Positions 9,976 to 25,356 of a stretch of 64,000 nt of DNA are shown piece by piece. The notes under the pieces were generated by a model. It was not told the DNA's origin. It searched no databases and saw only the letters and a list, made by a program, of their open reading frames with translations. The translations under genes and the position numbers were made by a program. The stretch is from Virgibacillus sp. SK37 (lineage in GTDB: Bacteria; Bacillota; Bacilli; Bacillales; Amphibacillaceae), in contig NZ_CP007161.1 in the NCBI RefSeq assembly GCF_000725285.1, positions 124,001 to 188,000 of the forward strand, given 5' to 3'. Within the stretch, counting starts at the first letter, position 1, and each line of letters begins with the position of its first letter.

Positions 9976-12054
9976 ATGGCTAGAGAGTTCTCCTTGGAAA
10001 AGACGCGTAATATTGGTATTATGGCACACATCGATGCAGGTAAGACCACTACTACTGAGCGTATTCTTTTCTACACAGGACGTATTCATAAAATTGGTGA
10101 AACACACGAAGGTGCTTCACAGATGGACTGGATGGAGCAAGAGCAAGAGCGTGGTATTACAATCACATCCGCTGCAACAACTGCTGCTTGGAAGGAACAT
10201 CGTATTAACATTATAGATACACCTGGACACGTGGACTTCACTGTAGAAGTTGAACGTTCCCTACGTGTGCTGGATGGTGCTGTAACTGTACTTGATGCAC
10301 AGTCTGGTGTTGAACCACAGACAGAAACTGTATGGCGTCAAGCGACAACGTACGGAGTACCTAGAATCGTATTCATTAACAAAATGGATAAAGTAGGTGC
10401 TGACTTCTTGTATTCTACAGGCACATTAAAGGATCGTCTGGGTGCAAATGCACATCCAGTACAGTTACCAATTGGTGCTGAAGATCAATTTGAAGGTATT
10501 ATTGATCTTATCAATATGGAAGCACACTTCTATCTTGATGACCTTGGTACAAAAGCAGAATCCCGTGAGATCCCTGCAGAATATAAAGATAAGGCAGAAG
10601 AGCTAAGAGCAGGTCTTATTGAAGCAGTATCAGAACTTGATGAAGAGTTAATGATGAAGTTCCTAGAAGGGGAAGAAATCTCCAATGAAGAACTTAAGAA
10701 TGCAATTCGTCAAGCAACATTGGATGTAGAATTCTATCCTGTATATTGTGGTTCTGCATTTAAAAACAAAGGTGTTCAACTAATGCTTGATGGTGTAATT
10801 GACTTCTTGCCTGCACCAACAGATGTTGCGGCAATTGAAGGTATTATTCCTGGAACAGAAGAGAAAGTAACTCGTCCATCAGATGATAAAGCTCCTTTCT
10901 CTGCTTTGGCATTTAAAGTTATGACAGATCCATACGTTGGAAAGCTTACATTCTTCCGTGTATATTCTGGGACACTAGATTCCGGTTCTTATGTTAAGAA
11001 CTCTGTTAAAGATAAGCGTGAACGTGTAGGTCGTATCCTACAAATGCACGCCAACTCCCGTGAAGAAATTTCACGCGTTTACTCTGGTGAAATTGCAGCA
11101 GCAGTAGGCTTGAAGGATACTTCAACTGGGGACACACTATGTGATGAAAAGGACTTAGTTATCCTTGAATCAATGGAATTCCCAGAACCGGTTATCGGTG
11201 TTGCAATCGAACCAAAAACAAAAGCGGACCAAGATAAAATGGGTATTGCTTTAGCAAAACTTGCTGAAGAAGATCCAACTTTCCGTACAGAAACAAACGT
11301 AGAAACTGGTCAAACAATTATTTCTGGTATGGGTGAACTTCACTTAGACATTATTGTTGACCGTTTGAAGCGCGAATTCAAAGTTGAAGCTAATGTTGGT
11401 GCACCACAGGTTGCTTACAGAGAAACTTTCCGTTCTGCTGCAGAGGTTGAAGGTAAGTTTGTACGTCAGTCAGGTGGTCGTGGACAATATGGTCACGTTT
11501 GGGTTAAATTTGAACCAAATGAAGAAGGCGCTGGCTTTGAATTTGAAAACAAAATCGTTGGTGGGGTTGTTCCTCGTGAATACATTCCTTCTGTTGAAGC
11601 GGGTATTGCTGAAGCAATGGAAAATGGTGTACTAGCAGGATATCCATTAATTGATATTAAAGCTTCACTATATGATGGTAGCTACCATGATGTTGACTCA
11701 AACGAGATGGCATTTAAAATAGCTGCATCAATGGCCTTAAAGGCTGCTAAAAACAAGTGTAACCCAGTACTTCTTGAACCAATGATGAAGGTAGAAATCG
11801 TTATTCCTGAAGAATACATGGGAGACATTATGGGTGATGTTACATCACGTCGTGGACGCGTTGAAGGTATGGAAGCACGCGGAACTGCTCAGTTAGTAAA
11901 AGGTTTCGTACCACTTGCTGAAATGTTCGGTTATGCTACTGCATTACGTTCAAATACGCAAGGGCGTGGAACCTTCACAATGCACTTTGACCACTATGAA
12001 GAAGTGCCAAAGAGTATCTCAGAAGAAATTATTAAGAAAAATGCTGGTCAATAA
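9976..12054 (+). CDS. fusA: Elongation factor G
   Basis: 692 residues, full length. EF-G is the GTPase that drives translocation of tRNA and mRNA and, with RRF, ribosome recycling. The G1 loop is [13 protein letters not shown] (about 17-29), G3 is DTPGHVDF, and G4 is NKMD. Switch 1 carries [13 protein letters not shown]. Domain IV shows [13 protein letters not shown]. The start ATG follows GGAAGGAG. There is no sign of a second paralog here. Confidence 0.98.
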   Translation: MAREFSLEKTRNIGIMAHIDAGKTTTTERILFYTGRIHKIGETHEGASQMDWMEQEQERGITITSAATTAAWKEHRINIIDTPGHVDFTVEVERSLRVLDGAVTVLDAQSGVEPQTETVWRQATTYGVPRIVFINKMDKVGADFLYSTGTLKDRLGANAHPVQLPIGAEDQFEGIIDLINMEAHFYLDDLGTKAESREIPAEYKDKAEELRAGLIEAVSELDEELMMKFLEGEEISNEELKNAIRQATLDVEFYPVYCGSAFKNKGVQLMLDGVIDFLPAPTDVAAIEGIIPGTEEKVTRPSDDKAPFSALAFKVMTDPYVGKLTFFRVYSGTLDSGSYVKNSVKDKRERVGRILQMHANSREEISRVYSGEIAAAVGLKDTSTGDTLCDEKDLVILESMEFPEPVIGVAIEPKTKADQDKMGIALAKLAEEDPTFRTETNVETGQTIISGMGELHLDIIVDRLKREFKVEANVGAPQVAYRETFRSAAEVEGKFVRQSGGRGQYGHVWVKFEPNEEGAGFEFENKIVGGVVPREYIPSVEAGIAEAMENGVLAGYPLIDIKASLYDGSYHDVDSNEMAFKIAASMALKAAKNKCNPVLLEPMMKVEIVIPEEYMGDIMGDVTSRRGRVEGMEARGTAQLVKGFVPLAEMFGYATALRSNTQGRGTFTMHFDHYEEVPKSISEEIIKKNAGQ

Positions 12055-12177
12055 TTGATTTTTTGATCATCATCAAGTATAACTTTTAGTGAAGGCTGAG
12101 TTATAGTTTAAAATTATTTCTCTGCTTAACATATAAAAAATAAAAAAACTTTTATTTAACTAAAGGAGGAACTATAA

Positions 12178-13368
12178 ATGGCTAAAGAAAAATTCGATCG
12201 CTCAAAAAGTCACGTAAACATTGGTACAATTGGACACGTTGACCATGGTAAAACTACTCTAACTGCTGCTATTACAACAGTTATGCATAAGAAATCTGGT
12301 AAAGGTTCTGCAATGGCTTATGACCAAATTGACGGTGCACCAGAAGAAAAAGAACGTGGAATTACAATTGCAACTTCTCACGTTGAATATGAAACTGACA
12401 CTCGTCACTATGCACACGTTGACTGCCCAGGACACGCTGACTATGTTAAAAACATGATCACTGGTGCTGCTCAAATGGATGGAGCTATCCTAGTAGTATC
12501 TGCTGCTGATGGTCCAATGCCACAAACTCGTGAGCATATCTTACTATCTCGTAACGTTGGGGTACCTTCAATTGTAGTATTCCTTAACAAAACAGATATG
12601 GTAGACGACGAAGAACTTCTTGAATTAGTAGAAATGGAAGTACGTGATCTACTTACTGAATACGACTTCCCAGGTGACGATGTACCTGTAATCAAAGGTT
12701 CTGCTCTTAAAGCTCTAGAAGGCGATGCAGACTACGAAGAAAAAATCGTTGAACTAATGGCTGCAGTTGATGAGTACATCCCAACTCCAGACCGTGACAA
12801 AGACAAGCCATTCATGATGCCAGTTGAGGACGTATTCTCAATCACTGGTCGTGGTACAGTTGCTACTGGACGTGTTGAGCGTGGAGAAGTTAAAGTAGGA
12901 GACGAAGTTGAAATCATCGGACTTGCTGAAGATGCTTCTAAAACTACTGTAACTGGTGTGGAAATGTTCCGTAAGCTTCTTGACTATGCTGAAGCTGGAG
13001 ACAACATTGGTGCACTTCTACGTGGTGTTGCACGTGAAGACATCAACCGTGGTCAAGTACTAGCAAAGCCTGGTTCAATTACTCCACACACAAACTTCAA
13101 AGCTGAAGTTTATGTATTGTCAAAAGAAGAAGGTGGACGTCATACTCCATTCTTCGCTAACTATCGTCCACAGTTCTATTTCCGTACTACTGACGTAACT
13201 GGTGTTATTCAGTTGCCAGAAGGTACTGAAATGGTAATGCCTGGCGATAACATCGAAATGAGCGTTGAGCTTATTTCTCCAATCGCTATTGAAGACGGTA
13301 CTCGTTTCTCTATCCGTGAAGGCGGACGTACTGTTGGATCTGGTGTAGTATCATCAATTCAAAAGTAA
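12178..13368 (+). CDS. tuf: Elongation factor Tu
   Basis: 396 residues. EF-Tu brings aminoacyl-tRNA to the A site as a GTP complex. Motifs: GHVDHGKT (G1), [16 protein letters not shown] (G3), NKTD (G4; many Bacilli have NKCD) and SALKALEG (G5). The start ATG has AAAGGAGGAACTATAA upstream. The 123 bases between fusA and tuf are AT-rich and could hold a separate promoter, but I see no good one. A strong terminator follows, closing the str operon. Confidence 0.98.
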   Translation: MAKEKFDRSKSHVNIGTIGHVDHGKTTLTAAITTVMHKKSGKGSAMAYDQIDGAPEEKERGITIATSHVEYETDTRHYAHVDCPGHADYVKNMITGAAQMDGAILVVSAADGPMPQTREHILLSRNVGVPSIVVFLNKTDMVDDEELLELVEMEVRDLLTEYDFPGDDVPVIKGSALKALEGDADYEEKIVELMAAVDEYIPTPDRDKDKPFMMPVEDVFSITGRGTVATGRVERGEVKVGDEVEIIGLAEDASKTTVTGVEMFRKLLDYAEAGDNIGALLRGVAREDINRGQVLAKPGSITPHTNFKAEVYVLSKEEGGRHTPFFANYRPQFYFRTTDVTGVIQLPEGTEMVMPGDNIEMSVELISPIAIEDGTRFSIREGGRTVGSGVVSSIQK

Positions 13369-13380
13369 TAAACTTTTTCA

Positions 13381-13414
13381 AAAGCAGGTAGCGTGACGAC
13401 GCTACCTGCTTTTT
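13381..13414 (+). terminator. Rho-independent terminator of tuf
   Basis: AAAGCAGGTAGCGT (13381-13394) pairs perfectly with ACGCTACCTGCTTT (13399-13412) around a GACG loop and continues into a T-run. It is a textbook intrinsic terminator ending the str operon. Confidence 0.97.
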
Positions 13415-13560
13415 GTCTTTGGCCCCTAATATATATTTGGGTTATTCAATGATTCGTGAAATAGATAAAGCGCCAATTAACTTGGAAGACTTAAACTGCC
13501 GTTTTGGAAAAAGGTTTAATATAGCTAGTCCCTAAATATCTAAGGTGGAATTCCTTTCAC

Positions 13561-13800
13561 TCTCCTGCTGATTAATCTACTCTTTGGCGGATAGTTTTGC
13601 TCTTCTGCTGATTAATTTGCTCTTCGGCGGATTAACACGCTGTGCAGCTGATTAATGTATTCTTCGGCGGATAATCTCACTCTGCTGCTGATTAATGTAT
13701 TCTTCGGCGGATTATCCAACTCTGCAGCCGATTGATTTATTCTTCGGCGGATAAAATCGCTCTCCTGCTGATGAAGTAACTCTCCGGTAGATTAAATCTC
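13561..13800 (+). repeat. 20-bp tandem array A (12 degenerate units)
   Basis: Twelve contiguous units, each exactly 20 bp, with no spacers. Two unit types largely alternate: one around TCTGCTGATTAAT, the other around TCTTCGGCGGATTA. A clean example pair is TCTGCTGCTGATTAATGTAT (13681-13700) followed by TCTTCGGCGGATTATCCAAC (13701-13720), giving a 40-bp higher period. It lies just behind the tuf terminator. The same family recurs at 28811-29110 and 53519-53558 on the same strand. No open reading frame is supported across it. Confidence 0.9.
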
Positions 13801-14058
13801 CCATTCGCAAATAACCTCAACTTACTAATGGTGAATCTACCCTATAGCAGAAAGTTTTTCCATCCAAGCTTCGGTTTTCCCGCACACTAGAAAGTATTTA
13901 ACTTCCTTAAAGTTTTAACGCAATCGTACAACTTTTCCCTTAAGCTAGAAAATATTCTTGTTATGATAAGGAATTTCCTTGTACCCCTTGCATTCATTGA
14001 AAATAGTAAGTATAATACATAGATGTGCAATATCCTTACAACATTTATTAAAAAGGGG
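13801..14058. other. Non-coding gap before the S10 promoter
   Basis: About 260 bases of AT-rich sequence between the 20-bp array and the S10 promoter. I see no credible gene, terminator or repeat in it. A minus-strand open frame at 13945-14151 overlaps the promoter and leader and is considered spurious. Confidence 0.6.
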
Positions 14059-14087
14059 TTGCATTGACCGGCGGAATTCTATATAAT
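14059..14087 (+). promoter_or_regulatory. Sigma-A promoter of the S10-spc-alpha operon
   Basis: TTGCAT (14059-14064), 17 bases, TATAAT (14082-14087). The predicted start is near 14094, leaving a leader of about 120 bases before rpsJ. No comparable promoter is obvious between rpsJ and rpmJ, so it probably serves most of the cluster. Confidence 0.8.
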
Positions 14088-14093
14088 AAGAAT

Positions 14094-14526
<433 letters not shown>

Positions 14527-14557
14527 AATAATGGATTTACTATAGGAGGTGTAACGG

Positions 14558-15187
14558 ATGACGAAAGGAATCTTAGGTCGTAAAATCGGCATGACTCAGC
14601 TTTTCTCTGAAACTGGCGAGTTAGTGCCTGTAACAGTTATTCAGGCAGAGCCAAACGTTGTAATGCAAAAGAGAACGCTAGAAAATGATGGCTATGAAGC
14701 ATTACAAATCGGTTTTGCTGATGAGAAAGAATCACGTACGAATAAAGCGAAAAAAGGTCATGCTGCTAAAGCTGAAACAGCCCCTAAGCGCTGCGTTCGT
14801 GAATTCCGTGACGCTAATCTTGATGACTATGAAGTTGGTCAGGAAATAAGCGTTGATGTTTTTCAAGCAGGAGATAAAATTGATGTAACTGGAACAACCA
14901 AGGGTAAAGGTTTCCAAGGTTCCATCAAACGACATAATCAACAACGTGGCCCAATGTCCCACGGTTCCCATTATCATAGAGGACCTGGTTCACTAGGTGC
15001 TGTTGATCCAATGCGTGTATTTAAAGGAAGACCACTTCCAGGACAAATGGGTGGCAACCAAGTTACAATTCAAAACCTTGAAATTGTTAATGTGGATGCT
15101 GAGCGTAACCTTATTTTAGTTAAAGGGAACGTACCTGGTGCAAAAAAATCATTCGTAAAAATCACGAGTGCAATAAAGGCTAACTAA
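14558..15187 (+). CDS. rplC: 50S ribosomal protein L3
   Basis: 209 residues. L3 nucleates 50S assembly and reaches toward the peptidyl transferase centre. Conserved features are [16 protein letters not shown], the loop [15 protein letters not shown] and [18 protein letters not shown] 14558 follows TAGGAGGTGTAACGG. It is 31 bases from rpsJ. Confidence 0.98.
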   Translation: MTKGILGRKIGMTQLFSETGELVPVTVIQAEPNVVMQKRTLENDGYEALQIGFADEKESRTNKAKKGHAAKAETAPKRCVREFRDANLDDYEVGQEISVDVFQAGDKIDVTGTTKGKGFQGSIKRHNQQRGPMSHGSHYHRGPGSLGAVDPMRVFKGRPLPGQMGGNQVTIQNLEIVNVDAERNLILVKGNVPGAKKSFVKITSAIKAN

Positions 15188-15213
15188 TCATATAGACGAA
15201 GGGAGGATATGTC

Positions 15214-15837
15214 ATGCCTAAAGTAGCACTATTAAAACAAGACGGTTCACAAGCTGGCGATATGGAGTTAAACGATTCCGTATTCGGTATTGAACCAAAC
15301 ACACATGTTTTACATGAAGCTGTAGTAATGCAACGTGCATCTATGCGTCAAGGAACGCACGCTGTAAAAAACCGTTCGGAAGTACGCGGTGGTGGTCGTA
15401 AACCATGGCGTCAAAAAGGAACAGGACGTGCGCGTCAAGGTTCCATTCGTTCACCACAATGGGTAGGCGGCGGAACTGTATTCGGACCGACTCCTAGAAG
15501 CTATAGCTACAAACTACCAAAGAAAGTACGTCGTCTAGCAATAAGATCTGCTCTATCATCTAAAGTAAAAGAAGATAATCTTGTAGTATTGGAAAGCATT
15601 GCAATTGATGCTCCAAAAACTAAAGAAGTAGTTAAGATGCTTGAAGCACTTAACGTTGATACAAAAGTATTAATTGTTACTGCTGAAAAAGACGAGACAG
15701 TTATGCGTTCAGCAAATAATCTTCAGTCTGTAAAAGTACTGACTGTAGAGGAAATGAACGTACTTGACTTGCTTTCGCATGACAAGCTGATCGTTACTAA
15801 AGATGCAGCTGAAAAAGCAGGGGAGGTGCTTTCATAA
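15214..15837 (+). CDS. rplD: 50S ribosomal protein L4
   Basis: 207 residues. L4 lines the peptide exit tunnel and is the classical autoregulator of S10 operons. The tunnel loop [20 protein letters not shown] is intact, as is [18 protein letters not shown]. The stop TAA overlaps the rplW ATG by one base, indicating translational coupling. Confidence 0.98.
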   Translation: MPKVALLKQDGSQAGDMELNDSVFGIEPNTHVLHEAVVMQRASMRQGTHAVKNRSEVRGGGRKPWRQKGTGRARQGSIRSPQWVGGGTVFGPTPRSYSYKLPKKVRRLAIRSALSSKVKEDNLVVLESIAIDAPKTKEVVKMLEALNVDTKVLIVTAEKDETVMRSANNLQSVKVLTVEEMNVLDLLSHDKLIVTKDAAEKAGEVLS

Positions 15838-16124
15838 TGAAAGACCCACGCGATATTATTAAGCGCCCGGTAATTACGGAAAACTCTGCTGATCTTATGG
15901 CAGAGAAGAAATATACGTTTGAAGTAAGCCCAAAAGCTAATAAAACAGAGATCAAGTCTGCTGTTGAACTAGTATTTGGTGTCAAAGTAGAAAAAGTAAA
16001 TACAATGAATCTTAAAGGTAAGTTCAAGCGAATGGGAAGATACGGTGGGTATCGCTCAGATCGCAAAAAAGCTATCGTACAACTTTCTGAGGACAGTAAA
16101 GAACTGGACTTCTTTGAAGGTTAA
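15837..16124 (+). CDS. rplW: 50S ribosomal protein L23
   Basis: 95 residues. L23 surrounds the exit tunnel and docks trigger factor and SRP. It begins [17 protein letters not shown] and carries [19 protein letters not shown]. It starts on the last base of the rplD stop and has its site (GGGGAGGTG) inside rplD. Confidence 0.98.
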   Translation: MKDPRDIIKRPVITENSADLMAEKKYTFEVSPKANKTEIKSAVELVFGVKVEKVNTMNLKGKFKRMGRYGGYRSDRKKAIVQLSEDSKELDFFEG

Positions 16125-16156
16125 GAACAAGGAAATTGTGAAGGAGGGAAAACAAG

Positions 16157-16987
16157 ATGGCGATTAAAAAATTCAAACCAACGTCAAATGGTAGACGTAA
16201 TATGTCTGTATCTGATTTTGCTGAAATCACTACAGATACTCCAGAGAAGTCCCTTTTAAGCCCGTTATACAAACGTGGTGGTCGTAATAACCAAGGGAAA
16301 CTAACTGTTCGTCATCAAGGTGGCGGTCATAAGCGTCAATACCGTATTATCGACTTCAAGCGTGATAAAGATGGTATACCAGGACGCGTTGCTACAATTG
16401 AATATGATCCAAACCGTTCAGCTAATATAGCTCTAATCAATTATGTTGATGGAGAAAAGCGTTATATTCTAGCTCCAAAAGGTCTTAAAGTGGATCAAAA
16501 AATCGAATCAGGTGTAGATGCGGATATCAAGTTAGGTAACGCACTTCCATTGGCTAACATTCCAGTTGGTACAATCATTCATAACGTTGAGTTGAAACCA
16601 GGACGTGGTGGACAGCTTGCTCGTTCAGCAGGTGCTGAAGCTCAGGTTCTTGGACGTGAAGATAAGTACACACTAGTTCGTTTAGCTTCTGGTGAAGTTC
16701 GCTTAATCCTTTCTACTTGTCGCGCTACAGTTGGTCAGGTAGGTAACATTGAACATGAACTTATTCGTGTTGGTAAAGCAGGACGTTCTCGCTGGTTAGG
16801 CAAGCGCCCAACAGTACGTGGTTCTGTAATGAACCCTAACGATCACCCACACGGTGGTGGTGAAGGACGTGCGCCAATCGGACGTAAATCACCAATGTCA
16901 CCATGGGGTAAACCGACACTTGGCTACAAAACACGTCACCGTAACAAGTCGACTGATAAATATATCGTTCGTAAGCGTAAAAAATAA
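16157..16987 (+). CDS. rplB: 50S ribosomal protein L2
   Basis: 276 residues. L2 is a primary 23S rRNA binder needed for subunit joining and peptidyl transferase activity. The conserved C-terminal stretch [18 protein letters not shown] contains the histidine (HPHGGGEGR) long associated with activity. The start follows GAAGGAGGG. Full length and uninterrupted. Confidence 0.98.
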   Translation: MAIKKFKPTSNGRRNMSVSDFAEITTDTPEKSLLSPLYKRGGRNNQGKLTVRHQGGGHKRQYRIIDFKRDKDGIPGRVATIEYDPNRSANIALINYVDGEKRYILAPKGLKVDQKIESGVDADIKLGNALPLANIPVGTIIHNVELKPGRGGQLARSAGAEAQVLGREDKYTLVRLASGEVRLILSTCRATVGQVGNIEHELIRVGKAGRSRWLGKRPTVRGSVMNPNDHPHGGGEGRAPIGRKSPMSPWGKPTLGYKTRHRNKSTDKYIVRKRKK

Positions 16988-17044
16988 ACGGAATAGCGGA
17001 CGGGATATAACCCCCGTCTCTCAATTGCGAAAGGAGGTTTATCC

Positions 17045-17323
17045 ATGGGTCGTAGCTTGAAAAAAGGACCTTTTGCAGATGACCATCTACTGTCAAAGAT
17101 TGAAACATTAAACGAAAGTGACAAAAAACAAGTGATTAAAACTTGGTCACGTCGTTCTACTATATTCCCTACATTTATTGGTCATACCATTGCAGTATAT
17201 GACGGACGTAAACACGTTCCGGTTTATGTTACAGAAGACATGGTCGGCCATAAGCTAGGCGAATTCGCCCCAACCCGTACGTACAAAGGGCATGCCGGCG
17301 ATGATAAGAAAACAAAACGCTAA
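17045..17323 (+). CDS. rpsS: 30S ribosomal protein S19
   Basis: 92 residues. S19 sits in the 30S head near the A-site finger contact. Begins [19 protein letters not shown] and includes [23 protein letters not shown] 17045 lies 7 bases after AAAGGAGG. The gap behind rplB is 57 bases. Confidence 0.98.
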   Translation: MGRSLKKGPFADDHLLSKIETLNESDKKQVIKTWSRRSTIFPTFIGHTIAVYDGRKHVPVYVTEDMVGHKLGEFAPTRTYKGHAGDDKKTKR

Positions 17324-17341
17324 TGAGAGGAGGCACTCAAC

Positions 17342-17683
17342 ATGCAAGCAAAAGCCATTGCGAAATCGGTTCGTATTGCTCCTCGTAAAGTTCGTTTAGT
17401 TGTTGATCTAATTCGAGGAAAAAACGTTGGTGAAGCAGTTGCAATTTTACGTCATACACAACGTGGTGCTTCTCCAGTCGTAGAGAAAGTTTTGAAGTCT
17501 GCTATTGCAAACGCGGAACATAACTACGAAATGGATCCAGATAATCTAGTGATTTCTGAAGCATTTGTAAATGAAGGTGCAACACTGAAACGCTTCCGTC
17601 CACGTGCTCAAGGACGTGCAAGTAAGATTAATAAACGCACAAGCCACATTACTGTGGTTGTTACAGAAAAGAAGGAGGGATAG
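17342..17683 (+). CDS. rplV: 50S ribosomal protein L22
   Basis: 113 residues. L22 forms the tunnel constriction with L4; its beta-hairpin loop [18 protein letters not shown] is intact, without the loop changes that give macrolide resistance. The start follows GAGAGGAGGC. It ends 3 bases before rpsC. Confidence 0.98.
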   Translation: MQAKAIAKSVRIAPRKVRLVVDLIRGKNVGEAVAILRHTQRGASPVVEKVLKSAIANAEHNYEMDPDNLVISEAFVNEGATLKRFRPRAQGRASKINKRTSHITVVVTEKKEG

Positions 17684-17686
17684 TCA

Positions 17687-18970
<1,284 letters not shown>

Positions 18971-18996
18971 TAATTCGAGAGGAGGTTAGCCTCAAA

Positions 18997-19260
18997 ATGA
19001 CTGAACGTAATAATCGTAAAGTATATACAGGCCGTGTCGTATCGGATAAAATGGATAAAACAATTACTGTTTTAGTTGAGACTTACAAGTTTCATAAACT
19101 ATACGGTAAACGTGTTAAATACTCTAAGAAATTCAAAACACATGATGAAAACAATCAAGCAAAGATTGGCGATGTTGTACGCATCATGGAAACTCGTCCG
19201 CTATCAGCTACAAAACGTTTCCGATTAGTTGAAATCGTTGAAGAAGCGGTAATTATATAA
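18997..19260 (+). CDS. rpsQ: 30S ribosomal protein S17
   Basis: 87 residues. S17 is an OB-fold primary binder of 16S r[22 protein letters not shown] and [20 protein letters not shown] are diagnostic. ATG 18997 follows GAGAGGAGG. Confidence 0.97.
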   Translation: MTERNNRKVYTGRVVSDKMDKTITVLVETYKFHKLYGKRVKYSKKFKTHDENNQAKIGDVVRIMETRPLSATKRFRLVEIVEEAVII

Positions 19261-19265
19261 TATAA

Positions 19266-19673
<408 letters not shown>

Positions 19674-19709
19674 GCTTAAATTTTTGCCTTGTAAGGAGGT
19701 GCGTCAAGC

Positions 19710-20021
19710 ATGCATGTAAAAAAAGGTGATAAAGTCAAAGTAATATCCGGTAAAGACCGTGGTAAACAGGGCACTATTTTAGAAGCATACCCTAAAAAGG
19801 AACGTGTTCTTGTAGAAGGTATTAACATGATTAAAAAACACGCTAAGCCTTCTCAGGAGAATCCGCAAGGCGGAATCCTTAATCAAGAAGCACCAATCCA
19901 TGTTTCTAACGTAATGCCAATAGATCCTAAATCCGGTGAACCAACTCGCGTTGGGCATGAAGTACGTGACGGAAAGAAAGTCCGCATCGCTAAAAAATCC
20001 GGTGAAGCATTAGATAAATAG
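19710..20021 (+). CDS. rplX: 50S ribosomal protein L24
   Basis: 103 residues with an N-terminal KOW motif ([20 protein letters not shown]). L24 is an assembly initiator located near the exit tunnel. Start ATG 19710 behind GTAAGGAGG. Confidence 0.97.
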   Translation: MHVKKGDKVKVISGKDRGKQGTILEAYPKKERVLVEGINMIKKHAKPSQENPQGGILNQEAPIHVSNVMPIDPKSGEPTRVGHEVRDGKKVRIAKKSGEALDK

Positions 20022-20047
20022 TTTAGCGACGAAAGGAGGGCGACATG

Positions 20048-20587
20048 ATGAATCAACTAAAACAAAAATACCAAGATGAAGTATTACCATCTTTGATGAA
20101 TAAATTTAATTATGAATCTGTTATGCAAGTACCAACAGTTGAAAAAATTGTTATTAACATGGGTGTTGGTGATGCAGTTCAAAATTCAAAAGCATTGGAT
20201 AGTGCTGTAGAAGAGCTTGCATTAATTTCTGGTCAAAAGCCAATGGTAACTCGTGCTAAGAAATCAATCGCTGGTTTCCGTCTTCGTGAAGGAATGCCAA
20301 TCGGTGCGAAAGTAACCCTTCGTGGTGAGCGCATGTACGATTTCCTACAAAAGCTTATTGCAGTATCACTTCCACGTGTACGTGACTTCCGTGGTATCTC
20401 TAAAAAGGCTTTTGATGGTCGAGGAAACTATACATTAGGTGTTAAAGAACAGCTAATTTTCCCAGAAATTAACTACGATAAAGTGAACAAGGTCCGCGGT
20501 ATGGATATCGTTATTGTAACAACTTCCAATACTGACGAAGAAGCTCGTGAACTTTTAGCTCAGCTAGGCATGCCTTTCCAAAAATAA
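20048..20587 (+). CDS. rplE: 50S ribosomal protein L5
   Basis: 179 residues. L5 binds 5S rRNA and touches P-site tRNA. The segment [19 protein letters not shown] and the end [11 protein letters not shown] are diagnostic. Two adjacent ATG codons exist (20045 and 20048); 20048 matches the 179-residue B. subtilis protein and gives better spacing from GGAGG. Confidence 0.96.
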   Translation: MNQLKQKYQDEVLPSLMNKFNYESVMQVPTVEKIVINMGVGDAVQNSKALDSAVEELALISGQKPMVTRAKKSIAGFRLREGMPIGAKVTLRGERMYDFLQKLIAVSLPRVRDFRGISKKAFDGRGNYTLGVKEQLIFPEINYDKVNKVRGMDIVIVTTSNTDEEARELLAQLGMPFQK

Positions 20588-20616
20588 GCTAAGAGCTAAT
20601 ACAAGGAGGGAAAATT

Positions 20617-20802
20617 GTGGCTAAAAAATCAATGATTGCGAAACAAAAACGTCCACAAAAATATCAAGTACGTGAATACACACGTTGTGAACGTTGTGGC
20701 CGACCACATTCTGTAATTCGTAAATTTAAACTTTGCCGTATTTGTTTCCGTGAACTTGCCTATAAAGGTCAAATTCCTGGTGTCAAAAAAGCAAGCTGGT
20801 AA
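20617..20802 (+). CDS. rpsN: 30S ribosomal protein S14, zinc-type (short form)
   Basis: 61 residues with GTG start. The two CxxC pairs CERCGRPHS and CRICF show the zinc-binding (C+) short form. B. subtilis also has a zinc-independent paralog used in zinc starvation, which is not in this window. Located between rplE and rpsH as usual. Confidence 0.97.
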   Translation: MAKKSMIAKQKRPQKYQVREYTRCERCGRPHSVIRKFKLCRICFRELAYKGQIPGVKKASW

Positions 20803-20831
20803 ACCCCGATTCGGGAAGGAGGTAATTAGTA

Positions 20832-21230
20832 ATGGTTATGACAGATCCAATCGCAGATATGCTTACTCGTATTCGTAATGCAAACATGGTACGCCATGAA
20901 AAGTTGGAGCTTCCTGCTTCTACTATGAAAAAAGAGATCGCTGATATCCTTAAACGTGAGGGTTTTGTTTCAGATTATGAATTTGTTGAAGATAACAAAC
21001 AAGGCGTTCTGCGTATTTTCCTTAAGTACGGTGCAAATAACGAACGAGTAATTACAGGTATTAAAAGAATTAGTAAGCCAGGACTACGTGTCTATGCTAA
21101 AGCTAACGAAGTACCTCGTGTACTTAATGGTTTAGGTATTGCTATCGTATCAACATCTAAAGGTGTGCTTTCTGATAAAGAAGCCCGTTCTCAAGCTGTT
21201 GGTGGCGAAGTTCTTGCCTACGTTTGGTAA
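20832..21230 (+). CDS. rpsH: 30S ribosomal protein S8
   Basis: 132 residues, starting [19 protein letters not shown] as in B. subtilis. S8 binds the central domain of 16S rRNA and regulates spc-type operons in some bacteria. The C-terminal [17 protein letters not shown] is conserved. AAGGAGG lies 9 bases before ATG 20832. Confidence 0.97.
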   Translation: MVMTDPIADMLTRIRNANMVRHEKLELPASTMKKEIADILKREGFVSDYEFVEDNKQGVLRIFLKYGANNERVITGIKRISKPGLRVYAKANEVPRVLNGLGIAIVSTSKGVLSDKEARSQAVGGEVLAYVW

Positions 21231-21260
21231 TTAACATTTTTTGATAAGGAGGTGCATGAA

Positions 21261-21800
21261 ATGTCTCGTATAGGACTTAAACCAATTGAAATTCCTGAGG
21301 GAGTAGAAGTTAAGATTGGTGACCGTAATTCTGTAACAGTAAAAGGTCCAAAAGGTGAATTATCCAGAGATCTATCTCAGGACATGAAAATTAACATGGA
21401 AGATAACGTCATTACAATTGAGCGTCCGAGCGATCATAAAGATCACCGTGCGTTACACGGAACTACTCGTAGTTTGATCAATAACATGGTTGTGGGCGTA
21501 AGCCAAGGATTTGAAAAGTCCCTTGAAATTATCGGGGTTGGGTATCGTGCACAAAAGCAAGGAGATAAAGTTGTGATTAACGCTGGTTACTCACACCCTG
21601 TAGAAATCGACCCAATTGAGGGTATTGAAATTGAAATTCCTAAAAACACACAAGTAGTTGTAAAAGGTATTGATAAGGAACTAGTTGGAGCAATTGCTTC
21701 AAATATTAGAGCAATCAGACCTCCTGAACCTTATAAAGGGAAAGGTATTCGCTACGAAGGTGAATTTGTACGCCGCAAAGAAGGTAAAACTGCTAAGTAA
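21261..21800 (+). CDS. rplF: 50S ribosomal protein L6
   Basis: 179 residues, starting [19 protein letters not shown]. The upstream ATG at 21252 lies within the ribosome binding site AAGGAGGTG and is rejected. L6 lies near the factor-binding centre. The end [20 protein letters not shown] is the usual signature. Confidence 0.97.
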   Translation: MSRIGLKPIEIPEGVEVKIGDRNSVTVKGPKGELSRDLSQDMKINMEDNVITIERPSDHKDHRALHGTTRSLINNMVVGVSQGFEKSLEIIGVGYRAQKQGDKVVINAGYSHPVEIDPIEGIEIEIPKNTQVVVKGIDKELVGAIASNIRAIRPPEPYKGKGIRYEGEFVRRKEGKTAK

Positions 21801-21832
21801 GATTAGTTAGGGAGCAGAAAGGAGTGACCTAG

Positions 21833-22195
21833 ATGATCACAAAACCTGACAAAAATGTTACACGTAAAAGAAGACATGCACGTGTTCGTAAAAATCTTTT
21901 TGGAACACAGGAACGTCCTCGTTTGAATGTGTACCGTTCAAATAAACACATCTATGTACAATTAATCGATGATATTAATGGCAAAACAGTTGCAAGTGCC
22001 TCTACAAAAGACAACGAGCTTAAAGTAGAAGCTACCGGCAATGTAGAAGCAGCTAAGCAAGTCGGAGAATTGATCGCTAAACGTGCCCAGGATAAAGGTT
22101 ACAAATCGATTGTATTCGATCGCGGAGGCTACCTTTATCATGGACGTGTAAAAGCATTAGCAGATGCTGCCCGCGAGGCAGGTCTTGAATTTTAA
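21833..22195 (+). CDS. rplR: 50S ribosomal protein L18
   Basis: 120 residues. L18 binds 5S rRNA with L5. [20 protein letters not shown] and [20 protein letters not shown] are conserved. Start ATG 21833 follows AAAGGAGTGACCTAG. Confidence 0.97.
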   Translation: MITKPDKNVTRKRRHARVRKNLFGTQERPRLNVYRSNKHIYVQLIDDINGKTVASASTKDNELKVEATGNVEAAKQVGELIAKRAQDKGYKSIVFDRGGYLYHGRVKALADAAREAGLEF

Positions 22196-22215
22196 TCGAT
22201 AAAGGAGGGACATAC

Positions 22216-22719
22216 ATGAATACAAGCATTGATCCGAACAAACTAGATCTTGAAGAGCGTGTTGTTACGATCAACCGTGTTGCGAAAGTAGTAAAAGGTG
22301 GACGTCGTTTCCGCTTTGCAGCTTTGGTTGTTGTCGGAGATAAAAATGGTCATGTAGGTTTTGGTACTGGTAAAGCACAAGAAGTACCTGAAGCAATTAA
22401 AAAAGCAGTTGATGACGCAAAGAAAAACTTGATTACAGTACCTATCGTTGGAACAACAATTCCACATGAAATTCACGGTAGATTTGGTTCAGGTAACGTA
22501 TTAATGAAACCAGCTACTGAGGGTACTGGAGTTATCTCAGGTGGACCTGTTCGTGCGATTCTTGAACTTGCTGGTGTTGGTGATATCTTAACGAAGTCAC
22601 TTGGTTCAAACACACCGATCAATATGATTCGTGCAACATTAAACGGCTTAACAAACTTAAAGCGCGCAGAAGACGTAGCAAAACTACGTGGAAAGTCTGT
22701 AGAAGAACTGTTAGGATAA
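22216..22719 (+). CDS. rpsE: 30S ribosomal protein S5
   Basis: 167 residues. S5 controls decoding fidelity with S4. The N-terminal double-stranded RNA-binding region [20 protein letters not shown] and the loop [17 protein letters not shown] are intact; the spectinomycin-contact region shows no change I would flag. Begins [17 protein letters not shown] behind AAAGGAGGG. Confidence 0.98.
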   Translation: MNTSIDPNKLDLEERVVTINRVAKVVKGGRRFRFAALVVVGDKNGHVGFGTGKAQEVPEAIKKAVDDAKKNLITVPIVGTTIPHEIHGRFGSGNVLMKPATEGTGVISGGPVRAILELAGVGDILTKSLGSNTPINMIRATLNGLTNLKRAEDVAKLRGKSVEELLG

Positions 22720-22732
22720 GGAGGGAAATGTT

Positions 22733-22915
22733 ATGTCTAAAAAATTAGAAATCACCCTCACGCGCAGTGTTATCGGTGGAACAGATATTCAACGTAAAAC
22801 TGTTCAAGCATTAGGACTTAAAAAAATTCGACAATCCGTTGTTCGTGAAGATACAGCAGCTGTACGTGGTATGGTAAATAAAGTATCTCATTTAATTTCG
22901 GTTAAAGAAGTTTAA
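22733..22915 (+). CDS. rpmD: 50S ribosomal protein L30
   Basis: 60 residues: [19 protein letters not shown] at the N-terminus and [12 protein letters not shown] at the end. It follows rpsE by 13 bases, with GGAGGG as its site. Small single-domain protein of the large subunit. Confidence 0.97.
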   Translation: MSKKLEITLTRSVIGGTDIQRKTVQALGLKKIRQSVVREDTAAVRGMVNKVSHLISVKEV

Positions 22916-22944
22916 TAAACATTAGCGTAAAGGGAGGTGCTCGC

Positions 22945-23384
22945 ATGAAACTTCATGAATTGAAGGCATCAGAAGGAACTCGCAAAAATCGTAATCGTGT
23001 AGGTCGCGGAATGTCATCAGGTAACGGAAAAACTTCCGGCCGTGGACATAAAGGACAAAAAGCACGTTCAGGCGGCGGTACTCGTCCGGGCTTTGAAGGT
23101 GGTCAAATGCCTTTATTCCAACGTTTACCGAAACGAGGATTTACGAACATCCACCGCAAAGAGTTTGCAATTGTTAACTTGGATGCTCTAAATCGTTTTG
23201 AAGACGGCACAGAAGTTACACCTGAGCTATTACTTGAAGAAGGTGTCGTAAGCAAGCTTAAGGCTGGTATTAAGGTACTCGGCAAAGGTGCTATCGAAAA
23301 GAAACTTACAGTAAAAGCTCATAAGTTCTCTGCTTCAGCTGTTGAAGCTATTGAAGCAGCGGGCGGTAAAACTGAGGTGATTTA

Positions 23385-23385
<1 letters not shown>
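22945..23385 (+). CDS. rplO: 50S ribosomal protein L15
   Basis: 146 residues. The glycine- and basic-rich N-terminal extension ([19 protein letters not shown] onward) that threads into 23S rRNA is present, followed by the globular domain. The stop overlaps the secY start by one base. Confidence 0.98.

Positions 23386-25356
<1,971 letters not shown>

Noticed and set aside
13561-13800. CRISPR array
   Set aside because: The 20-bp units are contiguous and degenerate, with no unique spacers between identical repeats and no cas genes nearby.
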